Assembly (NCBI GenBank): GCA_021234155.1
Contig: JAJEKV010000092.1
Coordinates: 3,174,561-3,238,560 of the forward strand
DNA: 64,000 nt
Source: Isoetes taiwanensis
Taxonomy: Eukaryota; Streptophyta; Lycopodiopsida; Isoetales; Isoetaceae
Reading direction: 5' to 3'
Shown: piece by piece, positions 47,454-58,671 of the stretch
Layout of the letters: each line of letters starts with the position of its first letter
How positions within the stretch are numbered: the stretch's first letter is position 1
Notes under the pieces: model-generated
What the model was told of the DNA's origin: nothing
Databases searched by the model: none
What the model saw: only the letters and a program-made list of their open reading frames with translations
Made by a program: the position numbers and the translations under genes

Positions 47454-49009
47454 TGTGGCGCTCCCGAGAATATATCGACCCGTGGTATACATGCGAGGAC
47501 TTTCCCTCCCATGGCGACCATCGCCATGAGCGGGACCCTCCATCTAACCGGGCCGTCTCGTAGAGGCGGCTCCGGTTGAAGGTTTCTGGAGGGTCATTAA
47601 CATTACGCGCCGATGAAGCGCCACGTCGCGGAAGCATGAAAACAAGGGTTAGCACACAGCATAAATTATATATAAGTGGCCACCACGAAGGGTGGCGCAT
47701 CCATCCGATACCAACAAACACAGAATATACATCTAACTAAGAAAAACACCCAAAAGCCCGGGTTCTACCCAGGCTTCGGACTCTAGTGGGGGCGCTAGCT
47801 GGGTCTCGGGGGGAGATCTTGGACCATGAATCTTGGCATGGAACATCGGCTAGGGTTGTCCACTCCATCGCCCCTCCGGTGCACACTTTGCGGATGGGTC
47901 GATTCATGCTATGGCCGCTATAGCCTTCAGGAACCTTGAGACTCAAGGTATCACCCTTTGAGCCTACTCCGGGTTCATGACACAGTGGTCAGATGAGGCA
48001 GGTCGGGGAAGCGTCCCCTTCGGGATCCGCGGTGGTTCCATGGGTGAGCTAGAGAATCGTGCGCATCGGCGACCCCGCATCCGTGCAGGCGTACTCACCT
48101 AAATCTACTCAAAGTGCATGGTGCCCCATACGGGTCACACCACTACACCCGAGGGAGTGTCGGACCCATGCAGGCCCCTCGTGTCAGGCTATCGGGCCAG
48201 CCCCTTTGTAGGAGTCTGGGGGAGCCTTGTATGCTCGTGCAAGACCCCACCCTCATCTTACCCTTTGTGTCCCTTATGCGGTGCTAAGCCGGACCATAGC
48301 ATCTATGACCCGGTGGGCTCTTGTACCTGGTAGAAAATACTAGGGTGTTAAAGGAAGTACTAGGAGCATTCTATACTCAAGCTCAAAGGCCTCTACCCCC
48401 TTTTTAATCCTGTTTCTTGGGGCGACTAAAGCCGACTCATAGAGACATCGACCATCCCATAACAGAGCATCATTCATAATTGAAAAGTACTCCTAATTAC
48501 AAAGAAGGGTTAATCTCACCCAAAACTATCCAAAAAAGAATACCAGAGTATTATTCTACAATTTGCAACTAACTACCACTAACGGAGTTTATTTGGACCC
48601 GTTGTCAAGGGGTGCTTCCATGGGCAGATCTTTGGGTAATGCAAAGCAACGAAAAGGGTGTTTGGCGATCACGGGGACGAACAACAAGCTGTTTCTGGAA
48701 GCTTCCACCGCTGCTCTGGCGCTTTCTTTGGGTGAAATTGGGCTGATATGAAGATGGTGCTTCCCTTTGGTGGCCCTAGTTTAGCAACCCTCATCTTGGC
48801 CACGGGGTTATGCCAAATGGCGCCTTCCCACTATTAGATGTCTTAATAGCAAGTTTTTAGATAATTATCCTTTATAATTAAGTTAACATAGCTAATTAAA
48901 ACCATTGTGGCCAACCCCCTAGGTTATCATACCCCAGGTGGCGTACCTATACCGAGTGACGTGTGCAATATATTTGTACGTACACCGTATAAATACTTGG
49001 AACGTCACA
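47454..49009 (-). repeat. 5' LTR of the host gypsy element (uninterrupted copy)
   Basis: 1556 bp, collinear with the split left LTR (1553 bp). Differences from it concentrate at CAG/CTG words, for example ACTG to CTTTG near 48196 and 48265. Confidence 0.88.
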
Positions 49010-49258
49010 CTAAACCATTCTAAATCTCCTTAAAAACAGACGAAAATCTTCATAAGTAGTACATGTATAGAAGATCATAAGGTTTTCTGATTCTCGCTTC
49101 CCATCTGCCATAGCCATCTAACAAAGAGCTTCCGATTCTAGGCTGTGATGGCTCAAAAACCAGCATAGGGATTCAGCAGAAACTGGCAGATTGAAGCTGG
49201 TTCAACAAAAACTGGCAGATCTTCGAAGTAGAGGAAGCGGGGGATCGGGAAAGGGCGC

Positions 49259-49380
49259 AATGGCGGCGCTGCTCCATAAAGGGCGGACATCTTTATATGC
49301 CTTACAATTTTAAGTTAAAGGAAATGGGGCCAGTGGCGGCGCCGCTCCATAAAGGACGGACACCCTTTATGCCTTATCTA
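49259..49380. repeat. Spaced direct repeat of ~48 bp
   Basis: TGGCGGCGC(T/C)GCTCCATAAAGG(G/A)CGGACA..TTTAT..GCCTTA occurs at 49261 and 49334. Confidence 0.75.
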
Positions 49381-51489
49381 ATCTAAACATATGTAATGCA
49401 TTCTATCATTTTTTCTTTTCTTTTTTTTTTTCTTTTTCTGTGCGCATTACTTTTTCTCCGTCACCGATTTCATAAGAGCTTGCCACCTATTGCACCCCAT
49501 TTTTTTTCTCTGCGGCCTTTTGTATACAACTCCCTCCCCTTGACATCTATCCATAACCATTTATTCGTGGATGCCAGAGTGGCGGCTGCCCCCTAAAAGC
49601 TGCAAGATATTTTCTGTGCAAAGCGGAACTGCCATGAGCACTTCAAAATTGATTCTTCATGCGGATCTGGCTACACTTGCTGGCTTGGCGACGCACTGGA
49701 GTTCGCTTTGCCGGCTGGCGACACACTGGTGATTCACTGCATCAAATACCTTCTGGCTAAAAAAGCCAACAATAGACAATAACTTGTGATACAATTCGAC
49801 ATCCTGTAGCCTTCTTACACCAGTTCCAAAACCTGCAATAGATTGAAATCCAATCTAGACGACTCCTACAGCTCTTCTTGGGCATATCTGGCCCACGACA
49901 GACAGATCCGGGCCTTGGCAATACCAGTTGTGTTCAAAAATTGAAACCCCTACACCATTCAATAACACTTGCAGGTTTTGGCAGCAACTCCAGTCTCTAT
50001 GTCTGCTTGATTCGCCAAATCATCTCCGTACTCTTTGATCGTTTCCCCTAATGCAATCTTCACCTCTGCTGTTTTTGACATCTACTGTCTCGTCCGCTCA
50101 CACAGCACAATCCATTCCCTTTTATCATCAGCTTCCTTTTCAGGTGTTTATCGACGTGTCTTTCATTCCACCAGTCAATAATGTGGAATATGGCATGACC
50201 ATGTACCTAATATTTTAACAAGAGTGACACTGGGCATTCTGAGTAAATTATTTATCTGGAGAATGATAGGCTTAGTGTGGATTGGATTTTGCCTAAATTG
50301 CAAGAGCAAATATTTGCTCTTCCACTTCCTCTTGTAATAGGGCTAAAGGCCAAATCCTTAATTTAGGGGCGTAGGTTCTTAAATCCGTGGCTTGCCCGCC
50401 AAATTTAAACCCATATGCTGTATGACACCTGAGACATCCAAGCATCCTTACAAGGGCTAGCTACCAATTATGGCTTCTTAGATCACTGCATTAAGACCAC
50501 TGGAGTTGGCATCCAATTCACAATTATGCCCCAGGTCAGCACATTACACAATTTCTCACTATTCTAGGGCATATTATAACTTGCACCATGGTTATATAGA
50601 AATGCATAAAAACTGATTGGGATTATTAGTTTTGGCTTTAGATTTTGGGACAGTTTCAAAGGTGGAAAAGAATGTTCCATATTTTTGTCTTTGGTTATCC
50701 TACCACATTTGGAGGCTGAAATTTGAAATTTCCCAAGCACGGGCATGAGCAATGCAATTACTTTACCTTTCACATGTCTAGAACTGGCAATGTTTCAACT
50801 TAAGAATATTTGGTGGAGAGAAATGTTCGCGGCGGCCTTGGCCGCCGTGATAAATTTCTTGTATTATTAATCACAACCACAATAAAATAGATGATTATTC
50901 CATGTATACATCTTAATCTCATTTTTCTAACTACGTGTATGTTTCTTGCATGCCCCTACATTGGAAATCTTTTCCTACAACTTGTATGGGCTAGATAACG
51001 TCCTCTAATGAGGCGTTATGGCCCAGGAGAAATTGCCGAGGTGGCCATATGACCAGGAAATGCCGAGGTTGTACGGCAGTGGTGGCTGAGGGATTTCATA
51101 GCCACGTGGCCACCAAGGCCATTTCTGCCTGTGCTATAATGCCGAGGCATGGACATTATCAGCCCTAATGTCCTGGGCCGAGTCATTTTGCTGTGGGCAG
51201 AGGTTTCATCCAAGAACATAGCACAAGCTCTGTGTTTGCAGAATGTTTAAGCCGGAGTCCAAATATATATTTTCAAGGTTGCAGGTTATTTAAATTGTAC
51301 AACTGATATGGGATCGATTTAAGCTTGCTATAAGAGCTTGAAGAACTGATGTATACCAACTACGACATTTTTCTGTGCAATAGAGAATCACAGTGTTCTT
51401 CTGGTCTTCCTCTTGCTTTAATCACTTCTTTTGGATTTGAGAAGGTTCATGGCCACCATATTTGAGGAGCTTTGTGGTTCAAAAGTTGC
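49381..51489. other. 2.1 kb without recognised gene
   Basis: No frame over about 70 codons resembles a protein. A T-rich stretch is at 49420-49440. The segment 51000-51230 has repeated GCCGAGG / GGCCA words that look like old repeat DNA. Confidence 0.4.
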
Positions 51490-51512
51490 TTTTTTTTTTT
51501 TTTTTTTTTTTT
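51490..51512. repeat. Poly(T) tract
   Basis: A run of 23 T directly before the truncated LINE body. It may be the tail of a minus-strand retroposon or a truncation junction. Confidence 0.8.
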
Positions 51513-51514
51513 AG

Positions 51515-53818
51515 TTTCATCAGACCATATGCTTATGAGGTTCGTGCTAGATATAGCGGCTATTCAAGACGCTAACCAAAAGCAAAATGGGGATAGAATA
51601 CGGATCAATCCATTGAGGGCAAATCTATATGCTGCAGAGATAGAGTCACAATTAGAAGAGAATTGGCCAGAATCATCAGTGACGGAAAGAAAAAATGATG
51701 TGCTTATGCAGACTATAATGAGCTGTGCGGAACGGGTTTTTGGTAAAAGCCATGGGTATAGTGGTGGACATGTAAATCAGAAGTGGTGGGATGCTGAATG
51801 CAAGCGATCTTAAAGCTCTGCTATCACGATCACACTCAACAAGAGGCTAGAAAAGTCTTCAAAAAGTTTGCGGGGAAAAAAGAAAAAAGCATGGGAAGCA
51901 AATATGCGACTACAAATGGTTAATGAGCTACAACATAACTCAAAAATTTACGGAAACGTTTTAAGTGTAAAAGGAGTGCCAATGGGAAACTTTTCTAGGA
52001 ATGAGCTACTAGAGTATGCAGGGAATTGTATCATGTACCGGATGCGGATGGTATGGCGCTTGATGGAGGAGAGCATAAAAATATTTTTGGTGATAATGTA
52101 AAGCTAAGCCTTAAGCATATGGCTAATGGGAAAGCAAGAGACTTCGGATGGCCTAACAGTTGAGCTTCTGAAATGGGGAGGGGACAACATGTTCAAAAGA
52201 ATAGCAGAAATCTTTAATCAGTCCTTACAAGATGGGTTTCGAACAATGGTGTGTTAATCGCATTGTGCCTATCTTCAAAGCGGTGGACCGTAATCTGGTG
52301 AGAAATTACCGCACTATAATGATCAGTAGTATCATGGCTAAACTCTTTGGTGCAATACTTGAAAAGAAAATTAGTCAATGGGCAGAGGAGCAAGAGGTAA
52401 GGGCATTAGGCCAAGCAGGGTTTAGAAAGGATTTCTCAACCATTGACCACCTTATGACCTTTAGAGTCATTGCAGAGGGAGCAAAAGGTGCAAGTAATGT
52501 GTTATACTGTTGCTTTGTTGATTTTGCCAAAGCTTTTGACAGGGTTTCGCGCAGAAGCTTAAGCAAAAGGTTGGAGGCACTGCAAGTCCCTATGGAATTC
52601 AGGAATGGTGTAGCCAGATTGTACGAAAAGGTCTTGGTTGAGTTCTCATTTCCCATGAATGGACCAGAGAAGGTAGACTGCAACATAGGGGTGAAACAAG
52701 GGTGTCCATTGTCTCCAACTCTCTTCGGCCTCTTTATTGATGAACTAGAATCATGGCTAAAACGGGAAGGAGGTGCGGGGAGTTAGAATTGCGGGGATAT
52801 GTTATTACTCACGCTATATGCAGACGATGTTATTCTTCTATCTAAAACAGCATCAGGTTTACAGCAACAATTAAACGCTCTCGAGTCATTTTGCATATCC
52901 ACAGGCATGCGTGTGAACAAAGGAAAAACCAAAGTGATGGTTATAGGTAGAAGAGAAAATTTAGATATGATGTATGAAGGAGAGACTTTGGAACAAACTC
53001 GTACATACAAGTATTTGGGGATTGAGGTGACAGATGGATACAAATGGAATGTAGGGGTAGAAAGAAGAATAGTAGGTGGCATGCGGGCACTTTACAATAC
53101 TATAAGCATATGCAGGAATAACCATGTGGACAAGTGGAGTTTGAGGAAGCTGATGTTCAAAACATTGGTGCAACCAGTTTTGCTCTATGGGTGCCAAGTG
53201 TGGGGGCTGGGGGATTGACATTCATGATATGCCAGAATCAGATACTGGAATTCGATGCTTAGTACATGATAACATGCTCGAGAGACTGTGGGAAAAATCA
53301 GGAGTGAAAATGGACTTCTACAAACGTGAGATCAATCCAATGTTGGTATATGCTGAACAGGGGTATTTAAATGCAAGCCTTAGCACCAGAAAAAGAAATT
53401 TGATATTGGAAGCAAGACTTAGTAGCCATAAGTTGGAAATTGAAGTGGGTCGCTTTCATGATATTCTGAGACAACTTCGTCTCTGTTCTTGTTGTAGAAG
53501 AGCTCTTGTGGAAGACGAACAACATGCTTTCTTAGAATGCGTGGAGTTCTCTTATTTGCGGGACCAACATGGAATTATGGTATCTAGTATACATGATCTC
53601 CTAAACTTAGATGCTGTAGTTCTTGCACGGTATCTAGATGATTGGTGGAAACTGCGCAAGGAGTTATTGGAGCTGAATGAGTTGGTAGATAACTTCGAGG
53701 CCAATGGCCTTGTTTGATGTATCTATATTTTTATATAGCTTTGTATGTAACATGGCCGCCTATGGACCTGAGGGTCTAACCCGGCGAGAGAATAATACAT
53801 TTACATTTACATATACAA
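51515..53818 (+). pseudogene. 5'-truncated LINE (non-LTR retrotransposon)
   Basis: Begins inside the end of an APE endonuclease (SSDHMLMRFVLD). The linker follows (VNQKWWDAECKRS), then RT: YRTIMISSIMAKLFGAILEK, GQAGFRKDFSTIDHLMTFR, FVDFAKAFDRVSRRSL, GVKQGCPLSPTLFGLFIDEL and LYADDVILLSKTASG (catalytic YADD, 52815). Then YKYLGIEVTDGYKW and a C-terminal CSCCRRALVEDEQHAFLEC zinc-like motif, stop at 53717. Frame breaks near 51812, 52100-52230, 52786 and 53217 show it is dead. The 3' UTR ends in an ATTTAC microsatellite tail (53796-53810). It is the same family as the fragment at 5430-6050. Confidence 0.9.
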
Positions 53819-53849
53819 TAACGAGCTTGTTTTTGTTGTCGGAGTTGTC

Positions 53850-54180
53850 CTTCAATGTTCCAAGCTATGGCTAAAGCTCAATTTTGCGGGGTTTTCATTT
53901 CGTTAGCTGCTGTCTATTGGCATGAAGAATTGTTGTATGTCTTGATGAAATCTTGTTGTTTATCTGGCTTCTGCTACAAACAGGGTAAGAATATGGTGAT
54001 TAGGAGTGTTATGAGCATAACATCCATGTTCCCTTGAAAACCTTTCGAGGCAGGGGTTTTTTAATCCTAGTAGTAATGATTGTACTAGCCCATTGTATGG
54101 GTCCCATGACCTATTGGTCTTCGTGGACGTTAAAAAAACTATTCTATTCTATTCTATTCTTGCTAGCAGTTGTTATTATG
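53850..54180 (+). pseudogene. Small retroposon-like tail with (ATTCT)n
   Basis: A non-coding stretch ending in CTATTCTATTCTATTCT at about 54138-54160 after the words CCTATTGGTCTTCGTGGACG. The pentamer tail suggests the 3' end of a second LINE or SINE family. No coding part is preserved. Confidence 0.4.
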
Positions 54181-54639
54181 GCCATAACAAATGGGCCACA
54201 GAAATGTGATGGGATATAATGGCCTTGAAATGAGTAGTGAAAAATAAAGGATATGGTGAAATGGCGAGGACAGGACATTAAGGATGAGGTGTCCGCCTTC
54301 AACAGTAATTTCTCTCTACTAGAAGGTTTAAGAGCATAATTTCTTTCTATACATGGCCTTTGAGCTCCTTTCGGCAAGCTTGGGCTATGTATGTAGAAAT
54401 GTCTTTTGATGGCAAGAGCATAGGTGAAAAGAAATTCCCAGTGTATTCTCAATATTTTTTGGGTGCCTCATTAATTGGAAAAAGTTGCTCAGTATAATGG
54501 CTGATGAAGAACCTGCATCCTATATATTAAAAAGGTCTACATGAAAACTAATCCCACGTTCTAGTTTGTGAGAAATTCTAGTGGGCATTAACATCTGTAA
54601 TGTACAATATGTCTGAAATATTGCTTGGCCTACATAAAC

Positions 54640-54960
54640 ATTTAAAATGGTGGATTGTAAAATTATCTCTAGCAGGGAGGATTATTGTGGCAAAACATAT
54701 CTTGAGCATACTCATATATACATGCCTTCAATTCTACTTGCTCCAAGGAAGATGGTGCATGAATTGGATGGGATGATTCGCAACTTAATTTGGGCAAGGA
54801 ATGATGAAGTAGTAGTAGTCACATAGTGGAAATGCAGGGGGGACAAAACAGAAGGATTGACATCTTATTACAAAGCAAAGTTTTAATAGCCAAATTCATA
54901 TGGATGATCTTAGAAAAGTGTTGAAGCCTTCAGGTATGCATCTCATCTTCCAGATTTTAG
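54640..54960 (+). pseudogene. L1-type LINE fragment (post-RT region)
   Basis: The frame reads IVKLSLAGRIIVAKHILSIL, the LSLAGR...K hallmark that follows the RT domain in plant L1 elements. It continues after a frameshift as MVHELDGMIRNLIWARNDE, then IAKFIWMILEK. It is a different clade from the LINE at 51.5 kb, which has no LSLAGR block. Both ends are indistinct. Confidence 0.65.
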
Positions 54961-55970
54961 TATTTTCATGCAAGCATAGTAAGTCCTTTATAGTAGGAAG
55001 CCTCACCATTCTTTACACATGTTGCTACATGTTAGTGTAAACATGTGTATATGCGCGTGATTTGGGCTTGGAATGTCATGAAGAAACTATCCGTATTGAA
55101 CATCGACAATTTTGAGGATTGTAGGAAGTGGCAAAATTATGGAATTGATTCTTGTGCTCATGGTGCAAAAGGAGAGCAACTAGCCAGATGGCATAATTTA
55201 AGGTTCGCGCTGGCTTAAAAAGGAGGCTAACAAAACAATTTGTGAATCTGTAGCTACATTACTCCCAAATACTATGAGTCGAGGAGGTCAAAACCCCGTG
55301 GATTATGCACCCAGCTCTTCAGCCGAACAAGTTTGTAGTGTCATGTTATTGAAACTATAATGGGTCAGGTTAAAATGCTTTGAAAGCGGTCGATCTTGGG
55401 GTAGAAGGTCGTTTGGCCAATGCATCTAAGGATTTAAAAAATCGATGCCTCTAGAAGAGGTCTGGTCTTCCACGATTTGTGATTGTTTGTGATTTGTGTT
55501 TGTGGTTGTTTATGGACCTTGCTTAAATCGCCTAGAAGCCCTATTGCATTCATACGAATCTGTAAAGAGATAACTTCTTACAAAACATTTCTGGATCTGT
55601 TGTAAACGCCATATTTGGCTAAGAAATGAATGACGGCTTCTCAATGTAACTTAAAGTTGATTGTTATAAAAAAAAAAATCCCTATTCTCCTTGCAATCTT
55701 GCTTTCACTAAAGTAATCTCTTGTTGTTTAGTTGTGGATGTTGTTGTTGTTGATGTTGGTCTTTCTGATGCTATACAGCTGTTGTTGCTATTAAAAAGGT
55801 CAGCGTGTTTTCTTATATCCTTAAAAAAAAGGGGGCCACGCACAAAAATTTCCTATTTTTTTTTTTATTTATTATATAGTTACTTAGATATTATGACAAT
55901 GATTTGCCACACACGAAAATCCCCTATTTCTGGTTAAAAGTTTTTTTTCCCAACAAAAAATTTGTAAAAA

Positions 55971-56293
55971 GGGTGAAAGCATGCTAGGGTGTACCATCTA
56001 AAGTACTTTTTAGGGAGTGCAAAACTACCCAGAAAAGTACCCAGCACTGGGTACTGGGAACTTGCATAAATGCCGCAATAAACAATAAGTTTGAGAGTTA
56101 ATTCATTTATTTTAGTCTTTAATAGTATTGTTATCCTCTAGTACTATAGATTGACATGTTATTGGCCCTCAATTCAAAAAAATTCAATTGATTTTAATGG
56201 AAAGAAAAAAACAGAAAGTTCCAGTTTTAAAAGTACCCAGTGTAGGTACTTTTGAGGGTTCCAAAAGTGGTACACCGTAGCATGCTTTTACCC
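55971..56293. mobile_element. MITE-like inverted-repeat element (323 bp)
   Basis: The left end GGGTGAAAGCATGCTAGGGTG and the reverse complement of the right end (GGGTAAAAGCATGCTACGGTG) pair well. Similarity continues inward through GTACC, AAAGTAC and CAGTG/ACTGGGTACTG words. There is no coding capacity. Target duplication is unclear (A-rich flanks), so the superfamily is not assigned. Confidence 0.6.
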
Positions 56294-56930
56294 AAAAGCA
56301 TTTGCAAACATTATTGCTTAGTAAATACTTCACATTATTATTTTCTTAAAATGTTTATTAAAACGATAAAAATAAGCTAAGAAAAAGGTAGTATTTACCA
56401 ATAAGTTTATAAAAAGAATATTGTGCGAACTCTACATCAAAGGAATCAAGATGGACGAACAAGACTGTGATGAAGTGTTAACAAGAAATACACTCATTGA
56501 ATAAATGGTCTAGCTACGTATAAAAGAGAATTTCATATAGAGAAATCTAAGACACATGGTTTGCTGTAGATTTGGTGTTCGGAGATGAGGACAAGGGTAA
56601 CAATCAATTTGGCAAGGATTTATGGGAAGCATTGAATATTTGAGATGGAACTTAAGCACTTTATAAGGCAGGTGTGGCATGAGGTTGAGCCATGAGGGCC
56701 ATGATGAGAAGCTTATGGGAGCTCCTGGGACGTGGCTATAGCATGGAGCACTGTTAGCCTAATAAAATGCATAAGCTAATAAATGAATATGGTAATAGAA
56801 AATGTTGCATTCCTTATGGGGGGAATGGTCTTGGATCGTACGCTTTGCATATAGAAGAATGTAGTATCTCTATTTTGCTAATGAGGTGATTAAGTGTTGA
56901 GTCTACATAATGAGACTTTCTCCAACACAT
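56294..56930. other. Unassigned AT-rich DNA
   Basis: About 640 bp between two inverted-repeat structures. No gene or repeat is recognised. Confidence 0.4.
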
Positions 56931-57375
56931 AACCAACACATAACTACCATTGACATTAATAAATATAACCATTGGATCCAACACATTTAAATTAAAATCC
57001 CCCTTAAACCCCCTTTGGTTTGGGTGCATATTCACACGGGGGTGACTCCGGGCATCGAGAGTTGTCGGATTGGCATATTCGCCCCTTATTCCATAATCTA
57101 CACCGTACATAAAGTTCCTCATTTGTGGGGTATGCAAGTACAAGATTTGCTATACTGTATAATAAGATTCGCAAAATACTATAAGATTTCAACCGGAATA
57201 CTATATGGTGTTGATTTCATACGTCCAAAATACAATTATGAGGGCTCTCGCTGCCCTACGTCACCCCCGTGTGAATATGCACCCAAACCAAAGGGGGTTT
57301 AAGGGGGATTTTAATTTAAATGTGTTGGATCCAATGGTTATATTTATTAATGTCAATGGTAGTTATGTGTTGGTT
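56931..57375. repeat. Perfect 116-bp inverted repeat with 213-bp spacer
   Basis: 56931-57046 and 57260-57375 are exact reverse complements over all 116 bases (outer end AACCAACACATAACTACC, inner end CACACGGGGGTGAC). Perfect identity implies a recent origin or gene conversion. A diverged part of the right flank (TAGCTATGTGTTGGTTGTTAT) recurs at about 57500. It could be a fold-back element; no target duplication is evident. Confidence 0.9.
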
Positions 57376-57570
57376 ATTATACTAAAAAAATTTTTTGGCC
57401 CTTCCGGGCCAAAAAAAAAAAAAATGACGCGGAGAATATAAAAGACATTTAAAACATGTAGCAATATATGTTATGTGTTTATGTTAATAATGTTAATGAT
57501 AGCTATGTGTTGGTTGTTATATCGAAAAAAAATTTGACCCTTCGGCCTCAAATTTTGTTCTCGTTATTCT
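57376..57570. repeat. Two diverged copies of a ~75-bp flank segment
   Basis: The block ATGT(C/T)AATG..TA..TATGTGTTGGTT.TTATA.., an A-run, then .TTTT..CCCTTC.GG occurs at about 57345-57412 and at 57490-57560. Confidence 0.6.
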
Positions 57571-57790
57571 AATCAAACTAGAACGCAAGCGCTTGCATAA
57601 AAAATGGAAAGCAGAGGAGTCAATTAATATACATAAGCAACTTTTTCATTAAATGTATACCGCCAGCCAAAGGTTTAGTAGCTTCTTATGCTGAGGAAAA
57701 TAAGAAATGAGGAAGAGCTATATAGTTACTTCCTCCAAAAAAGCAAACAGAATAAAATGTAGCATACCTTTAACAGAATACACCACTCTT

Positions 57791-58651
57791 CTAGGTCCGG
57801 CGAAATTTCGCCATAGCTCTCAAGGAATGCACAAGCCTAGCAGACCATGCACGGATTGAACTGAACAGCCGAGAAAAAAAGGATTCACCTATTTGGGCAC
57901 TTGGAAATGCATTTGGAAATGGACTTGGAAATGCATGTGGATCTTCATATGCGTTATATTCTTCACATACATCTTCATAGTCATCTTCATATGCATGTGC
58001 TTCATATTCTTCTTCAAAAAGCCCAGCTTCTTCATATTCATCATATTCATTTTCATCTTGAAAATCATATCCATGATAAATAACTTTACCTTGCCTATGT
58101 TTAGCATTTGATCTGCGAATCAGATGTTGGAAGAAACATTTAATCTCTGCTTTGAGCTCTGCTTTGGACCAATATTCTCTCACATATCCCCAAACTCGAG
58201 GCATATACTCCACGCTCCGGAGTTGATCAAGATCCAAAGCATCAAGTCCTGAGAATCGTTGAACAGATTTTTCACAAGGTATATGAATAAGAAGCACCCT
58301 CACGCTGCTTACCTTAGCTTTTTTGAAGATCCAGAGCATTCTATTATCTAAAGAATGAAAATATCCATCTCTGTACACCACTTCCATGGGCGGAAATTGG
58401 TGGGCATAAACTGATCCTTCTAAAATCTCTGTAACTGCATCATCAATCCGGTGGATATTTTTCTGGCACTTTGGATGAATCTGCCAGAAATAAGAAATAA
58501 AATTTGCCTTGGTTATCTGAAAACAAAACCAAGCAGGCAACAACGCTTTCCACTTCTCTGGTTGCAGGGCATAGAAAAGTTCTCTCTGTCCTCTTTTAGG
58601 ATCAAGCTTTCGTGTTCCTGCTGTGCAGAGGAAATCAATCCAGCGTTCGGG
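57791..58651 (-). CDS. Unknown protein (possible ParB/sulfiredoxin-like motif), next to an LTR/PBS
   Basis: The frame is open for 286 codons, directly after a TAA at 58652-58654; there is no Met near its beginning, so the start is unknown. Readable text: RWIDFLCTAGTRKLDPKRGQ, then FYALQPEKWKALLPAWF, IHPKCQKNIHRIDDAVTEIL, FPPMEVVYRDGYFHSLDNRM and LWIFKKAK. The pattern PPxxVVYRDGYxxSLDNRxLWxFK resembles a ParB/sulfiredoxin-like fold, with a substrate-site-like DNRxLW, but I cannot name a family. The C-terminal half is acidic (YEDDYEDVCEEYNAYED) and ends basic (AMAKFRRT). The retroelement PBS lies only a few bases upstream. Confidence 0.5.
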   Translation of the reverse strand, partial: PERWIDFLCTAGTRKLDPKRGQRELFYALQPEKWKALLPAWFCFQITKANFISYFWQIHPKCQKNIHRIDDAVTEILEGSVYAHQFPPMEVVYRDGYFHSLDNRMLWIFKKAKVSSVRVLLIHIPCEKSVQRFSGLDALDLDQLRSVEYMPRVWGYVREYWSKAELKAEIKCFFQHLIRRSNAKHRQGKVIYHGYDFQDENEYDEYEEAGLFEEEYEAHAYEDDYEDVCEEYNAYEDPHAFPSPFPNAFPSAQIGESFFSRLFSSIRAWSARLVHSLRAMAKFRRT

Positions 58652-58656
58652 TTAAC

Positions 58657-58668
58657 GCTCTGATACCA
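58657..58668 (-). other. iMet-tRNA primer-binding site
   Basis: The minus strand reads TGGTATCAGAGC exactly, three bases from a TTGTATCA LTR-type end. Confidence 0.75.
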
Positions 58669-58671
58669 ACT

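Larger units (their letters stand above)
11685..49009 (-). mobile_element. Host chromodomain Ty3/gypsy element with three nested insertions
   Basis: Both ends carry the same LTR (TGTGACG...CGTCACA) and the flanks match: CTAAAC at 11679-11684 and at 49010-49015. The 3' LTR (left) is followed inward by the polypurine tract GGAGGGGAGA (minus). The 5' LTR (right) is followed inward by a tRNA-iMet-like PBS. Conceptually removing the three insertions leaves about 12.9 kb: two LTRs of about 1.55 kb, a 4.3-kb leader, gag, and a fused protease-RT-RNase H-integrase-chromodomain pol. The matching 6-bp duplication is one base longer than the 5 bp usual for Ty3/gypsy. Confidence 0.88.

Noticed and set aside
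57889-58111. Met/Lys-rich and Phe/Ile-rich frames resembling small membrane peptides
   Set aside because: They are shadows of the acidic repeat-like C-terminal half of the minus-strand frame at 57791-58651.
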